From contig JBEBHP010000015.1 in the NCBI GenBank assembly GCA_040080835.1, positions 42,966 to 106,965 of the forward strand: a stretch of DNA of 64,000 bases, read 5' to 3'. Below are positions 34,917-44,019 of this stretch, one piece after another. The position numbers and the translations under genes were made by a program. The stretch's first letter is position 1. Each line of letters starts with the position of its first letter. The notes beneath the pieces were generated by a model. That model made no database searches. It worked only from the letters and a program-made list of their open reading frames with translations, and was not told the DNA's origin. The stretch comes from SZUA-430 sp040080835 (lineage in GTDB: Bacteria > Pseudomonadota > Alphaproteobacteria > Micropepsales > Micropepsaceae).

Positions 34917-36104
34917 ATGGCCAGACGGTTCATGCTGAGCGGCAAGAAAATCCTGTTTGCGTGGGAACTCGGTGAGGGACTTGGCCATCTGCCGCCACTC
35001 AAGGCAATTGCCGGCGCGCTGAAGCCATGCGGCGTGCGCCCGGTCTTTGTGTTGCGCGAAACAAAAAATGCCATCCGCGCGCTGATGCCGGTTGGCGGCG
35101 ACCTTCGTACCGCGCCGCACTGGGCAAAGCCCGGCACAAGCATCGAGCGCAGTGGCAGCATGGCTGATATCCTGGCCGGCAACGGGTATTCGAACAGCGA
35201 TCACGCCGCCGCCATCATCTCGGCCTGGGACAAGGTGATCGATGAAGTAAAGCCAGACCTGCTTGTCGTCGATCACGCGCCCAGCGCGCTGTTGAGTGCT
35301 TACGGTCGGATCCCTACGGTGATCGCTGGCAATGGATTTGCAGTACCTCCTGCCGATGGAGACTGGTTTCCGCCGTATCTTCCGGGCGAAGACAGAACCG
35401 ATCGCCAGCGCGTGGTTTTTGAAGCCATTCAGTCGGCGTTCAAGACCATCGGACGCAACTCACCACCAAGCATTACAGCGCCGTTCCGGGGAGCCTTTCG
35501 GGGGATCTACTCATTTCCGCAAATTGATACCTATCGGGCGATACGCAAGGAACGCCTGCTCGGTCCCATCGAAGCACCGCCCGCATGTCTTGCGCTGCCT
35601 GCCAAACGGCGACTGTTTGTTTATTCCGCGACCGACATCGCAAAGATTGACGCGCTCATGCAATGCATCATGGCCATCGGACCGGAAGCCAGCGTTTATC
35701 TCAGGGGCGGGCTGGGCACGCGTGGCGCAATCCTGAGAAGTCGAGGCGTAGAAGTATTTGACACCCCGCCCCCGCTTGCCGATGTCCTGCCGGCCGCAAG
35801 CGTCGTGTTTTCGCACGGAGGCTCGGGTTTCACGAATGCGGCGCTTGCGAGCGGTCGGCCGCATCTGGTGTTTCCAAGGCATTTCGAAGCGCGCTCGACG
35901 GCCATGGGTCTTGCAGATGCCGGATGCGGCATCCGGCTGGAAGACCTTGAGGTGAATTCATTCCGCGAGGCCTATGTGCGCGCCAGCGAGGACGAGACCA
36001 TGCGCGAGGCCGCGCAGCGGGAAGGTATCAGGGCGCAACATTTCGTGACGCAAGCTCGCGCGCTTGAAGTAACGGTGGAGGCTGTAAGAAGTCTGATTGG
36101 CTAG
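34917..36104 (+). CDS. GT-B family glycosyltransferase (UDP-glycosyltransferase-like)
   Basis: A 395-residue protein. Seen: N-terminal ILFAWELGEGLGHLPPLKAIAGAL, the glycine-rich acceptor-side loop of GT-B enzymes, PDLLVVDHAPSALLSAYGRIPTV, and the C-terminal nucleotide-sugar region VFSHGGSGFTNAALASGRPHLVFPRHFEARSTAMGLADAGCGIRL, the HGG...P...EQ-like signature of GT1/GT28 enzymes with Glu at the usual position. Acceptor unknown. It follows the triplet's terminator by about 70 bases in the same direction, so it is probably transcribed separately. Start may be ATG 34917 or ATG 34932. Confidence 0.82.
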   Translation: MARRFMLSGKKILFAWELGEGLGHLPPLKAIAGALKPCGVRPVFVLRETKNAIRALMPVGGDLRTAPHWAKPGTSIERSGSMADILAGNGYSNSDHAAAIISAWDKVIDEVKPDLLVVDHAPSALLSAYGRIPTVIAGNGFAVPPADGDWFPPYLPGEDRTDRQRVVFEAIQSAFKTIGRNSPPSITAPFRGAFRGIYSFPQIDTYRAIRKERLLGPIEAPPACLALPAKRRLFVYSATDIAKIDALMQCIMAIGPEASVYLRGGLGTRGAILRSRGVEVFDTPPPLADVLPAASVVFSHGGSGFTNAALASGRPHLVFPRHFEARSTAMGLADAGCGIRLEDLEVNSFREAYVRASEDETMREAAQREGIRAQHFVTQARALEVTVEAVRSLIG

Positions 36105-36129
36105 GCTCGAATATCAGAAAACAAAAGGA

Positions 36130-36156
36130 CCCACGACGGCCAATGCCATCGTGAGC
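36130..36156 (-). terminator. Terminator of the autotransporter gene
   Basis: On the minus strand, GCTCACGATGGC-ATT-GGCCGTCGTGGG forms a hairpin followed by TCCTTTTGTTTT. It also sits just after the convergent glycosyltransferase gene and may serve both. Confidence 0.7.
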
Positions 36157-36179
36157 CCCGGTCGCGCAGACTGGATCGA

Positions 36180-37739
36180 CTACCAGACGACTCGAATGCC
36201 GACTTCACCCGCGTGGCTGTCCTGGCCCGAGGCAAAATTGCCGTTGTAGCCAACGAAGATCCTTGCCTGATTGCTGACCGGCGCCTCTACGCTTGCTCCA
36301 GCGACTACGCTGTTCGCATCGGGGGATGCGGCACCGGTTATGCCTGCGAAAGTGACATCCGTGCCGCCCGTCAAGCTGGTCGAGGTGGTTGAGAAGGCGA
36401 CGAGACGGTCGCGCTCGAACTCATGCGCCCAGCCGGCACTTGCAGTCAGTTTTGCCCCGCGACGCCCCACATTCAGATCAAACGTGCCTCGTGCACCAAG
36501 TATCGTCCTTGCCGCATCCTGATCAACAGCCTCGACGGTCATTGGCATGAGCGGATCGCCCAACAGAACTGTCTCGGCATAACCGTCCTGGTTCAGGCGA
36601 GTGCCATCGGCACGCGCATAGGGTGTGAGGATGAATGTGTTTGAGAGCGACCAGTCATAGCCCAGCTCAACGCTGCCGAACCATTGCGTTGATTCAACGC
36701 CGCGGGCGATTGCGGTACCAAATCCAAGAAGGCTCGACCTGCTCAGATCATTGGATGCATAGCCGTAGCCGGCTGCAGCGGTCACATAGAGCGGGATGCT
36801 GCTGGGGCCAAAATGACCATAGACAGCGCCGCTGTATTCATCTGCGCGACCCCGGTTGTCCGTCAGGAGGGTATCGCTTGCGAACCGGCTGTGGCCAGCT
36901 GCCACTGCCAAACCGAGATCAAGGTTGTCTGTGACCGCCATTTCTGCCCCGGCGGTCAGACCCCAGCGACGGCTGCGCACGTCACCGCTGTCCCACTGGC
37001 TTCGGTCGCCGTAGCCCGACATGTAAGCACGGTACCTTCCATTCGCGCTGATGTAGCCACCCGTGCTCGAGGCAACATCAACTGGCGCATTGAGGGCGAC
37101 CTGAACTGGCGAGCCTGCATGTCCGAAGCGGTTCTGCAAGCGATCAAGGAAACCGTATGTGTCCTGGATAGCGTTTGACTGAGATGCTGCCGCGATGTCG
37201 TTGCCTTCACCATCGTCAATCATGATGAGGTCGACGTCGTCGACGTTCATGAAACTCGGCGAGTGGCGAATGGCGAACGACACATTTGTCAATCCGCCCG
37301 ACACGGCCGAAAAATGCTCGTAGTCCAGATAACCGTGGGAAGTCGAGTCCGTGACATTTCGAAGAACATTGGTGCCCAAGCCGACTGCGAACTGGTTGGG
37401 AGCAGTACTCGAGTCATTGGATTGCGAATAGGCGAGGCGATATACGCCAGGGCTCAGGTTCACCGTCTGAATGATCGAACCGGTGCCACTGACACCCGCG
37501 GCGTCGACGACGACGCAGGCAGCAGCGGTGCAACCACTTCGGTATGAATAGGTCCCGTTGTTTGGATTCGTGGCGCTGATTGACGTGAACCCTCCGCCGC
37601 CAGATACCCAGGGACCAAAGGCCCCACTTTCAAAATCGCCATCTGAAACAAGGTTGGCCGATGCCGTGGTGGCTCCCAACGCCGTCGCCACCGTCGCAAG
37701 CAGCGCAATTCGCAAATTCCTGATCGTCATCTTTTCCAC
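36180..37739 (-). CDS. Autotransporter with beta-sandwich passenger
   Basis: A 519-residue outer-membrane protein. Seen: signal peptide IRNLRIALLATVATALGATTASA, a short passenger beginning NLVSDGDFESGAFGPWVSGGG (about residues 30-175), typical of carbohydrate-binding-like jelly-roll domains, a linker, and a C-terminal barrel of about 270 residues (GYISANGRYRAYMSGYGDRSQWDS, WGLTAGAEMAVTDNLDLGLAVAAGHS...) ending in the aromatic VRVVW expected for BAM recognition. Known: the barrel exports its own passenger. The passenger could bind a surface glycan; the ligand is unknown. The gene is convergent with the glycosyltransferase and not clearly operonic. Confidence 0.88.
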   Translation of the reverse strand: MEKMTIRNLRIALLATVATALGATTASANLVSDGDFESGAFGPWVSGGGGFTSISATNPNNGTYSYRSGCTAAACVVVDAAGVSGTGSIIQTVNLSPGVYRLAYSQSNDSSTAPNQFAVGLGTNVLRNVTDSTSHGYLDYEHFSAVSGGLTNVSFAIRHSPSFMNVDDVDLIMIDDGEGNDIAAASQSNAIQDTYGFLDRLQNRFGHAGSPVQVALNAPVDVASSTGGYISANGRYRAYMSGYGDRSQWDSGDVRSRRWGLTAGAEMAVTDNLDLGLAVAAGHSRFASDTLLTDNRGRADEYSGAVYGHFGPSSIPLYVTAAAGYGYASNDLSRSSLLGFGTAIARGVESTQWFGSVELGYDWSLSNTFILTPYARADGTRLNQDGYAETVLLGDPLMPMTVEAVDQDAARTILGARGTFDLNVGRRGAKLTASAGWAHEFERDRLVAFSTTSTSLTGGTDVTFAGITGAASPDANSVVAGASVEAPVSNQARIFVGYNGNFASGQDSHAGEVGIRVVW

Positions 37740-37905
37740 TCCACCGGCGGCTCTTGTTTTTTCGAATCAGCCGCATACCGTGTGGTCAGGGTTTGGCCCG
37801 ATAGGAATGAAGTCAACGCAACGGCACAAAGTCCATTGCGGACGTGGCTTTGAGCACACGAAAACCCCGCCACAGGGTTGCACCCGGCGCGCCTGCCAAC
37901 CCCTG

Positions 37906-38565
37906 CTAAGTAGAAGAAAGGGCCTTGCGCGCAGCGCGACTGGCCACTTCAAAATGCGCGAGAATCACAAAGCTGGAAGCGGCCGCGAAAAAACACCATA
38001 CGGACACGAAGACATCTGCGTAGAAAACATAGGCAATGATCGATCCCGCAAACACGATGGCGCCAAGGGCGGACACTGCCCTGTACGACGACACCAGCAA
38101 CGCCAGCGCTGTGGCCATCAGATAAATCCCGCCGGCGACAACGGGCGCATCGATGTCGGTGCGGTAGAGGATGTGGTGGCCGCTGATATATCCCTCGTGC
38201 CGGACAGTGACGAGCTGAACCAGAAAGAACGACGCCACTCCCACGCCGCAAAGGGCGCTGAACTGCATGATCCGCCTACGAAAGCCTGACGGCTCAAGCA
38301 TCAGGGCGACACCGGGCGCGTAGACAGGCCAGATCACCAGGGCCAGCGTCAGGAAGACCTGTGTCAGCAACCAGGCCCAGTTGCCGGGATCATCCATCGA
38401 AAGCGACAGCCAAAGTCCGCCTTCCGCGCCTTGCTGAACTGCGAACATCAGGGGCATGGCTGCCAGCGGCAATTCCCGAAAAGTGCGAGCACGACGCAGC
38501 GTCATGCCCCCGATGACACCTGTCATTCCTGCCGTCAGAAAGCTTGCGGTTGCGGAGAAACACAT
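37906..38565 (-). CDS. DUF6629-type integral membrane protein
   Basis: A 219-residue protein with about seven hydrophobic helices. Seen: the characteristic N-terminus MCFSATASFLTAGMTGVIG, PLMFAVQQGAEGGLW in the second helix, and a conserved HHILYRTD loop. This pattern matches the uncharacterised MCFSA-starting membrane-protein family. Stands alone, downstream of the autotransporter gene on the same strand with a 166-base gap. Function unknown. Confidence 0.78.
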   Translation of the reverse strand: MCFSATASFLTAGMTGVIGGMTLRRARTFRELPLAAMPLMFAVQQGAEGGLWLSLSMDDPGNWAWLLTQVFLTLALVIWPVYAPGVALMLEPSGFRRRIMQFSALCGVGVASFFLVQLVTVRHEGYISGHHILYRTDIDAPVVAGGIYLMATALALLVSSYRAVSALGAIVFAGSIIAYVFYADVFVSVWCFFAAASSFVILAHFEVASRAARKALSST

Positions 38566-38903
38566 CGGCGTGACCTGGCCTCGCTGGTTGACGTGGAGCC
38601 TAACACGATGGTGGCCGGACCGCGCGCCTCATATCCGGTGACACTATGGACCGCCGACGCCATCGCGGACGGTCACTCGCGTTTTGGAAGAACCGGAGGC
38701 GGCACGGTGTGCGCATGAGTGAGGCAGCCCGATGCAGGATTGAGCAGCATTTTGCACTGCAATAAGGCACACCTGTATCTTTGCTGCACTAGCACATTCC
38801 GATTTCGATACGCCGGGGGTTGATGGCTGATTTAGCCACTTCCCGGCGGGTTTTTCTGCGTTAGCGTTTGCAGCATGAAAGATGCAATTGAATGGGGGAC
38901 AGC
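38566..38903. other. Divergent intergenic region
   Basis: About 340 bases between the divergent DUF6629 gene and the gene at 38904. No supported gene or clear repeat. The last bases carry GGGGGA before ATG 38904. Confidence 0.55.
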
Positions 38904-39473
38904 ATGTTTGACGGGATCGTTGAGGCGGCCAGGCCGCTTTGGCTGACACCAATGGCCGTGGGTGATGCGCTGGGGCTTGCGCACGCGGGAACGGCACTTT
39001 TCGGCTTTTTTATCTTCCTCGCGGCGCTGGAATTGCTGCGCAGTGGCTCAGGCGTGATCGCATTCATCGCACGGCTGCTGGCTGTCTTTGCGCTCGTGTT
39101 TACGGCGGCCGCGCTTCACTACGGTGATTTCCTGGCCGTGCCGGTTCGCGCCGCACTGACGGTCGTGACCGCAGAGCTTCCGGTATCGCAACCGCACGCA
39201 GCGCTTCTTGCGACTCTGGGCGTTGTCTCGGTGAGCGCGGCCTACCACGCCGGCAAGTCAAGCGGGATCAGCGTTTCATCGCATACATCACGCGGCAGTC
39301 ACACACGCTACGTGTCGTCAAAGCAGGGCCAAACGGCAACAAGCGGCCGCATTATGGCGATGGATATCACCGAGCGGCTGCACATGCGCCAGCTCGCGCG
39401 CAATCCCCGAAAACAGACAGTTCGAAACCCGAAGTCCATGCGCACGGCTGGACCGGGCCGGAACTGGGGCTGA
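38904..39473 (+). CDS. Hypothetical membrane protein
   Basis: A 189-residue protein without a recognised family. Seen: three hydrophobic helices (about residues 20-45, 50-73 and 95-110), then a polar, Ser/Thr/Arg/Lys-rich C-terminal tail of about 75 residues (SSHTSRGSHTRYVSSKQGQTATSGR ... RNPRKQTVRNPK) likely in the cytoplasm and possibly nucleic-acid or membrane-surface binding by charge. ATG 38904 chosen for the GGGGGA ribosome-binding site; ATG 38892 is an alternative. It lies 40 bases before amtB in the same direction, so it may be cotranscribed with it in place of the usual glnK. Confidence 0.65.
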   Translation: MFDGIVEAARPLWLTPMAVGDALGLAHAGTALFGFFIFLAALELLRSGSGVIAFIARLLAVFALVFTAAALHYGDFLAVPVRAALTVVTAELPVSQPHAALLATLGVVSVSAAYHAGKSSGISVSSHTSRGSHTRYVSSKQGQTATSGRIMAMDITERLHMRQLARNPRKQTVRNPKSMRTAGPGRNWG

Positions 39474-39513
39474 AGGCGTTCAGGACACTTTGCAAATGAT
39501 GAGGACAATGACC

Positions 39514-40896
39514 ATGACTGAAGAGACTTACAGACTGCGCAATCCTGGCAAGCGAGCCGTACAAATCGCCATGATGATTGTGGCCTCCCTGGGCGCCTGC
39601 GCTTCGGCGATGGCTCAGGGTGTACCTGCGGTGCCTGCCATGCCGGCACTGGCCGCGCATGCGGTGGCCCTGCAACTCAACAGCGGCGACACGGCGTGGA
39701 TGCTCATGTCCACGGGACTTGTGCTGCTGATGACCATTCCCGGCCTCGCGCTCTTTTATGCAGGGATGGTCCGCAAGAAGAACATCCTTGCGACAGCCGC
39801 TCAAAGCTTTGCCATTACGGCCGTCATCACTGTCGTCTGGGCCATTGTCGGCTACTCGCTTGGATTTACGAATGGTGGCGTGAACCAGGCGTACATTGGA
39901 GGCCTCGACCGCATGATGCTGCACGGCATCAAGGCCGGTGTGGCGCATTCACTGGCGCCGACCATTCCGGAATCGGTCTTCATGACGTTCCAGATGACCT
40001 TTGCCATCATCACGCCGGCGCTGATCTGCGGTGCGTTTGCCGACCGCATGAAGTTCTCGGCACTCATCGCGTTCATGACACTCTGGCTGTTGCTGGTGTA
40101 CGCGCCGATTGCCCACTGGGTATGGGGCGGCGGCTTCCTTGGCAGCATGGGCGTGCTCGATTTCGCCGGCGGAACGGTCGTGCACTTCAACGCCGGAATC
40201 GCTGGTCTTGTGTGTACGCTCGTGCTGGGTCACCGCACGGGTTACGGCAACGAGGAAATGGCGCCGCACAACCTGCTCTACGCGCTAACGGGTGCGTCGC
40301 TGCTGTGGGTTGGCTGGTTCGGCTTCAACGCCGGTTCGGCGGTTGCCGCAAACGATCTCGCCGGCATTGCGATGATGAACACACAGATCGCTGCCGCTGC
40401 CGCGACCGTATCGTGGATGCTGCTTGAATGGCTGATGGTCAAGAAGCCCAGCGTACTCGGGCTACTGTCCGGTGCCGTCGCTGGACTCGTTGCGATTACG
40501 CCAGCTGCCGGGTTTGTGGCACCTGACGGCGCGCTCACGATCGGTCTCATCGCCGGCGTGGTCTGCTACTTCGGTGCGGTGTGGATGAAGCGGATCTTCG
40601 GTTACGACGACTCGCTCGATGCCTTTGGTATCCACGGCATCGGCGGTGCTGCCGGCGCGATCCTGACTGGCGTCTTTGCCACGTCCAGCATCAACAGCCT
40701 GGGCAAGGGCCTGATTGACGGCAATCCGGACCAGGTCACAACCCAGCTTATCGGATTGGCCTATTCGGGCGCGTACTGCGCGGTTGTCACCTTCGTCATC
40801 CTGATGGTGGTTGGCGCCACGCTTGGCCTGCGCGTGTCGGCTGACGAAGAGATGGAAGGTCTCGATCTCTCACAACACGGTGAACGTGTGCACTGA
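39514..40896 (+). CDS. amtB: Ammonium transporter
   Basis: About 460 residues. Seen: a signal sequence (RAVQIAMMIVASLGACASAMAQ), then eleven hydrophobic helices with the Amt signatures DTAWMLMSTGLVLLMTIPGLALFYAGMVRKKN, FADRMKFSALIAFM, AGGTVVHFNAGIAGLV (first pore His) and DAFGIHGIGGAAGAILTGVFA (second pore His). Conducts ammonium into the cell. No glnK is adjacent, which is unusual; instead a TorF-type porin follows 87 bases downstream. The start at 39514 fits AGGA 8 bases upstream; several Met codons precede it. Ammonia is also a product of the nearby Hut pathway. Confidence 0.93.
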   Translation: MTEETYRLRNPGKRAVQIAMMIVASLGACASAMAQGVPAVPAMPALAAHAVALQLNSGDTAWMLMSTGLVLLMTIPGLALFYAGMVRKKNILATAAQSFAITAVITVVWAIVGYSLGFTNGGVNQAYIGGLDRMMLHGIKAGVAHSLAPTIPESVFMTFQMTFAIITPALICGAFADRMKFSALIAFMTLWLLLVYAPIAHWVWGGGFLGSMGVLDFAGGTVVHFNAGIAGLVCTLVLGHRTGYGNEEMAPHNLLYALTGASLLWVGWFGFNAGSAVAANDLAGIAMMNTQIAAAAATVSWMLLEWLMVKKPSVLGLLSGAVAGLVAITPAAGFVAPDGALTIGLIAGVVCYFGAVWMKRIFGYDDSLDAFGIHGIGGAAGAILTGVFATSSINSLGKGLIDGNPDQVTTQLIGLAYSGAYCAVVTFVILMVVGATLGLRVSADEEMEGLDLSQHGERVH

Positions 40897-40905
40897 TTTC
40901 CTCCA

Positions 40906-40943
40906 GAGGTGGCGCGGCCTTTTGGGGGGATCTGCGCCACCTC
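40906..40943. promoter_or_regulatory. Hairpin between amtB and torF-like gene
   Basis: Perfect 10-bp arms GAGGTGGCGC and GCGCCACCTC separated by 18 bases. It sits directly after the amtB stop. It may partially terminate transcription or stabilise the amtB message, setting unequal amounts of transporter and porin; there is no adjacent T-run. Confidence 0.5.
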
Positions 40944-40983
40944 ACCCTGTTTCGAGTTTTGCAATCAAGAAGGAGCGTATCAA

Positions 40984-41751
40984 ATGAAGACGAAACTATT
41001 CGGAATCGTGAGCCTTGCACTGGCAGCGACTTCCAGCTTTGGGGCGACGGCACAGGCCGAAGGCGCATGGGGGCCCTTCACCGCCAATATCGGTCTCACG
41101 ACTGACTATCGATTCCGCGGCCAAAGCCAGACGCAGGGCGATCCCGCGATCTCCGGCGGCATCGACTATGCCAGCGAGAGCGGATTCTTTGCCGGCGTGT
41201 GGGCATCGAACGTCGACTTCAATGACGCCGCCGACACCTCGATGGAACTCGACCTCTATGCCGGTTTCAGCAAGGCGCTCGACGACAAGACCACGGGTGC
41301 GATCAAAGTTGTCTACTATGCCTATCCAACCGCAGATTATCCTGCTGGCGCCAATCACAATGACTACCTGGAAATCATCGGCACGCTGACGCACGACTTC
41401 GGCGGTGCGACCGGCAGCCTGGAACTTGCCGTGAGCCCCGACTATTTCCTCGAGTCCAGCGACAGCGTGGAGCTTGCGGGATCGTTGTCGGTGCCGCTGG
41501 CAGACAGCTTCCTGTTCTTTGATGGCGGTGTGTCGGCGTCGGCGCGCTATGGCTATCAGTGGATCCACGACAACGCGACATTCGGGACACCTGACTATGG
41601 CTTCTATGACATCGGTGTGACGGCGAAGGTCTGGAAGGCTTCGGTTGACCTGCGCTGGGTTGATACCGACCTCAGCGACGCCGAATGTTTTGGCGGCACG
41701 AATTTGTGCGAAGGCGGCTTTGTTGCTTCGGTGACAATCGCTCTGCCGTGA
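40984..41751 (+). CDS. TorF-family putative porin (TIGR02001-like)
   Basis: A 255-residue outer-membrane barrel. Seen: signal peptide MKTKLFGIVSLALAATSSFGATAQA, the family opening TANIGLTTDYRFRGQSQTQGDPAISGGIDY, ESGFFAGVWASNVDF and DLYAGFSKALDDKTTGAIKVVYYAYP, then paired strands to the end. Members of this family often sit beside amtB, as here, suggesting passage of ammonium or small nitrogen compounds through the outer membrane. The ribosome-binding site AGAAGGAG precedes ATG 40984. Confidence 0.85.
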   Translation: MKTKLFGIVSLALAATSSFGATAQAEGAWGPFTANIGLTTDYRFRGQSQTQGDPAISGGIDYASESGFFAGVWASNVDFNDAADTSMELDLYAGFSKALDDKTTGAIKVVYYAYPTADYPAGANHNDYLEIIGTLTHDFGGATGSLELAVSPDYFLESSDSVELAGSLSVPLADSFLFFDGGVSASARYGYQWIHDNATFGTPDYGFYDIGVTAKVWKASVDLRWVDTDLSDAECFGGTNLCEGGFVASVTIALP

Positions 41752-41848
41752 TGCGTGTGGCCGGAGTGACGAGCTCCGGCCATTTTCACGTGCCTTGAAT
41801 TTGTCTTGCCCGTGCGTCACACACTGTTCCCGGAAGCATGGGGACGTC

Positions 41849-42376
41849 ATGAGAAGCGCACGGTTTACAGACACGATCGAACCTGGCTGGGAAAGCGCCC
41901 GACGCCTCAGGGCTGGTGTGGGCCAAGCCTGCGATGCAGCGCCTGATGTTCATGTGCTGGTCGAGGGCGCGGATGTTCGGCTCGTGATCGACGTGTTCGG
42001 GCCGTCCCTGCAAAGCTTTACCTTCTCGGCGGTGGAGCTCTGGCACGACCTCGTCGTCATCGGCTACGGCAGCGCGCTCTATGTCGTGCGGCCATCGAAC
42101 GGATGGAGCCTTTACGTTGCGATCCCCGGGTATTTTGGTTCGCTTTACATGGGTGATGCAGGGACGGATTACTGCCTGGTTGCGACGGACTCGGAGATCC
42201 TGCGCGTTTCGCCCGAGGGCCAGATTATGTGGCGGCAGGGCGACCTTGCTGCTGATGGCGTGATCATCAGCGACGTGGCGGATGGTGTCATCAAGGCCAG
42301 CGGGCAATGGGATCCGCCGGATGCGGCGTGGACCGAGTTCCGGTTGAACCTCGCAACGGGGGAGCGGTTGGGATAG
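41849..42376 (+). CDS. Hypothetical protein
   Basis: A 175-residue protein with no motif I can name. Seen: alternating strand pattern (VHVLVEGADVRLVIDVFG, DLVVIGYGSALYVVRP, DYCLVATDSEILRVSPEGQIMWRQGDLAADGVIIS) resembling two or three blades of a beta-propeller or an immunity-type beta sandwich. No signal peptide, so cytoplasmic. Start at ATG 41849 with GGGGA 5 bases upstream. It stands alone after the torF-like gene. Confidence 0.6.
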   Translation: MRSARFTDTIEPGWESARRLRAGVGQACDAAPDVHVLVEGADVRLVIDVFGPSLQSFTFSAVELWHDLVVIGYGSALYVVRPSNGWSLYVAIPGYFGSLYMGDAGTDYCLVATDSEILRVSPEGQIMWRQGDLAADGVIISDVADGVIKASGQWDPPDAAWTEFRLNLATGERLG

Positions 42377-42661
42377 CTGCTTCCGGGCACGCTCACGCGA
42401 TCATCAAGCAAAGGGCGTGGCTGACGCCTGCACTCCCAAAGCGGTTGCCGACGCTCAGTGCTGCGGCGCTGTCGGATCTGCGTCTGTTACGGCCGACACG
42501 CCAACGGCAAGCAGCGCAATGACCTGACGGAAAAAGCGCTCAGCCTGCCGCAAACGTTTCGGAATCGGGACTAGGCGCGCATCAGGCGTTCGAACCCCGG
42601 TTTTGGCGCCGAAACCGGACACTGCCTTGCTCAAGGGATCGGAAACCGGTTTGGCGCGTTG
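42377..42661. other. Intergenic region with palindromes
   Basis: 285 bases without a supported gene. At 42597-42618 is a near-perfect 22-base palindrome (CCGGTTTTGGCG then CCGAAACCGG), and shortly after, AAACCGGTTT at about 42643-42652 repeats the same half-motif. These could be operator sites for the downstream transporter. Confidence 0.5.
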
Positions 42662-43942
42662 ATGTCTCGACCAGGAAAAAATGCGTCGATGCCACTTGAA
42701 ACACGATCACGCCAATTCGCGGGCCGTTCAAAACCCGTCGCGGAGGCGGCGTTGGTCGCGCCCGACTTTCCGCCCGCCGCAAAACACGCATTGATCATTC
42801 TGGCTGTCATCGCCTGCGGAGCCGCGGCTTGGGCCACGCAGGATTTTCTGATGCCCACCGCGACGGCTGTCGTCGTCGCGATGGCTCTCACACCGATCGT
42901 CAGGACGCTCGAGCGACTGGGCATGCCCACAATCGCTGCATCCGCAATCGTTGTGGCCAGTATTGGCGCTGTTCTCGCGGGCACAACGATCGCCGTCGCA
43001 CCAGGTCTGTCGGAGATGATCAAGAGCGCACCGGAGATCGCAGAGACAATCGAGCGCAAGGCACGTCCCCTCAAGGAATGGCTGGGCACCTTCCAGGCAG
43101 CGACGGACAAGCTCGACGAGGTCAGCCATATCCGTGCTGACGATGGTACGACAAAGGTTGCGGCCCCGGTCCAGTCGTCGGGCGCCGCCGTCATGGAGCT
43201 CGCACCTCAGGTGATCGGGCAAACGATCTACGTTTTTGTGCTGGCACTATTCCTGATATCGGTGCGCGAGCCCTATCGAAAGCGGTTGATCCTGCTGCCA
43301 TCCAACAGCGGGCACCGCCTGAAAGTGGCGCGAATCCTGAACGAGTCGCTGGCGCAGGTATCTCACTACCTGTTCGTCATGACGATGATCAACACTGGCG
43401 TGGCAGTGGCAGTGACGCTGGCGTTTGAAGTGCTGGGAGTCCCGTATGCTGCCGTTTGGGGCCTTGCGTTCGGCATTGCCAGCTACATTCCCTATGTCGG
43501 CCCGACAGGCATGATTGCGGTTTGCACGCTTACACAGCTCGTCACGGCACCCTCGGTCACACAAGCCCTCATCCCGCCCATCCTGATGCTCATCATAAAC
43601 TTCATCGAGTCGAGTTTCGTGACACCATGGCTTGTGTCGCGGCGGATCGCGGTGAGCGCGATCGCAGTTTTCCTCACCGTGGCAATGTTTGCGTTGCTGG
43701 CGGGCCCATTCGCCGCGATTGTTGCCGTCCCGCTGCTTATCCTGTTTTCGACCGTGGCGCACCACGTGCCTGGGCTGGAGCCCATTGCCATTCTTCTTCT
43801 CCCCGAAGGTGAAACGAGCCTGGATACAAGGAAATCTGGCATGCAGAAGCTGTTTGCTGCCGAGGCCACGTTGCGCGCAGAACCACTTTCGCGCCCCGTC
43901 TGGTGGCGTCGCGTGCTCCTTATTCGATTTGTCCAGCATTGA
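42662..43942 (+). CDS. AI-2E family transporter
   Basis: A 426-residue membrane protein with about eight hydrophobic helices. Seen: ALIILAVIACGAAAWATQDFLMPTATAVVVAMALTPIVRTLERLG at the start, an amphipathic central region (EIAETIERKARPLKEWLGTFQ), and the C-terminal family pattern WGLAFGIASYIPYVGPTGMIAVCTL, FIESSFVTPWLVSRRIAVSAIAVFLTVAMFALLAGPFAAIVAVPLLI. Known members (PerM/TqsA type) include quorum-signal and sodium/proton exchangers; function here is unassigned. ATG at 42662 is preceded by an in-frame TTG. Confidence 0.85.
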   Translation: MSRPGKNASMPLETRSRQFAGRSKPVAEAALVAPDFPPAAKHALIILAVIACGAAAWATQDFLMPTATAVVVAMALTPIVRTLERLGMPTIAASAIVVASIGAVLAGTTIAVAPGLSEMIKSAPEIAETIERKARPLKEWLGTFQAATDKLDEVSHIRADDGTTKVAAPVQSSGAAVMELAPQVIGQTIYVFVLALFLISVREPYRKRLILLPSNSGHRLKVARILNESLAQVSHYLFVMTMINTGVAVAVTLAFEVLGVPYAAVWGLAFGIASYIPYVGPTGMIAVCTLTQLVTAPSVTQALIPPILMLIINFIESSFVTPWLVSRRIAVSAIAVFLTVAMFALLAGPFAAIVAVPLLILFSTVAHHVPGLEPIAILLLPEGETSLDTRKSGMQKLFAAEATLRAEPLSRPVWWRRVLLIRFVQH

Positions 43943-44019
43943 CCGCAGCGCTGCGCAACCGTTCCGGGTGCCTGCGCGTTCAGTATTCAAGAGAACAACC
44001 CCTCTTCCAGGAGCCCACC

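Noticed and set aside
37558..38289. 243-residue plus-strand ORF across the autotransporter and DUF6629 genes
   Set aside because: Antisense to two genes with clear signal-peptide and membrane patterns; no family resemblance.
39696..40427. 243-residue plus-strand ORF
   Set aside because: Out-of-frame shadow inside amtB, rich in Arg, His and Cys.
42585..42620. tRNA-like TTCGAAC segment
   Set aside because: The flanking bases do not form a T-stem, and no acceptor, D or anticodon arm can be paired; the segment is better explained by the palindrome there.
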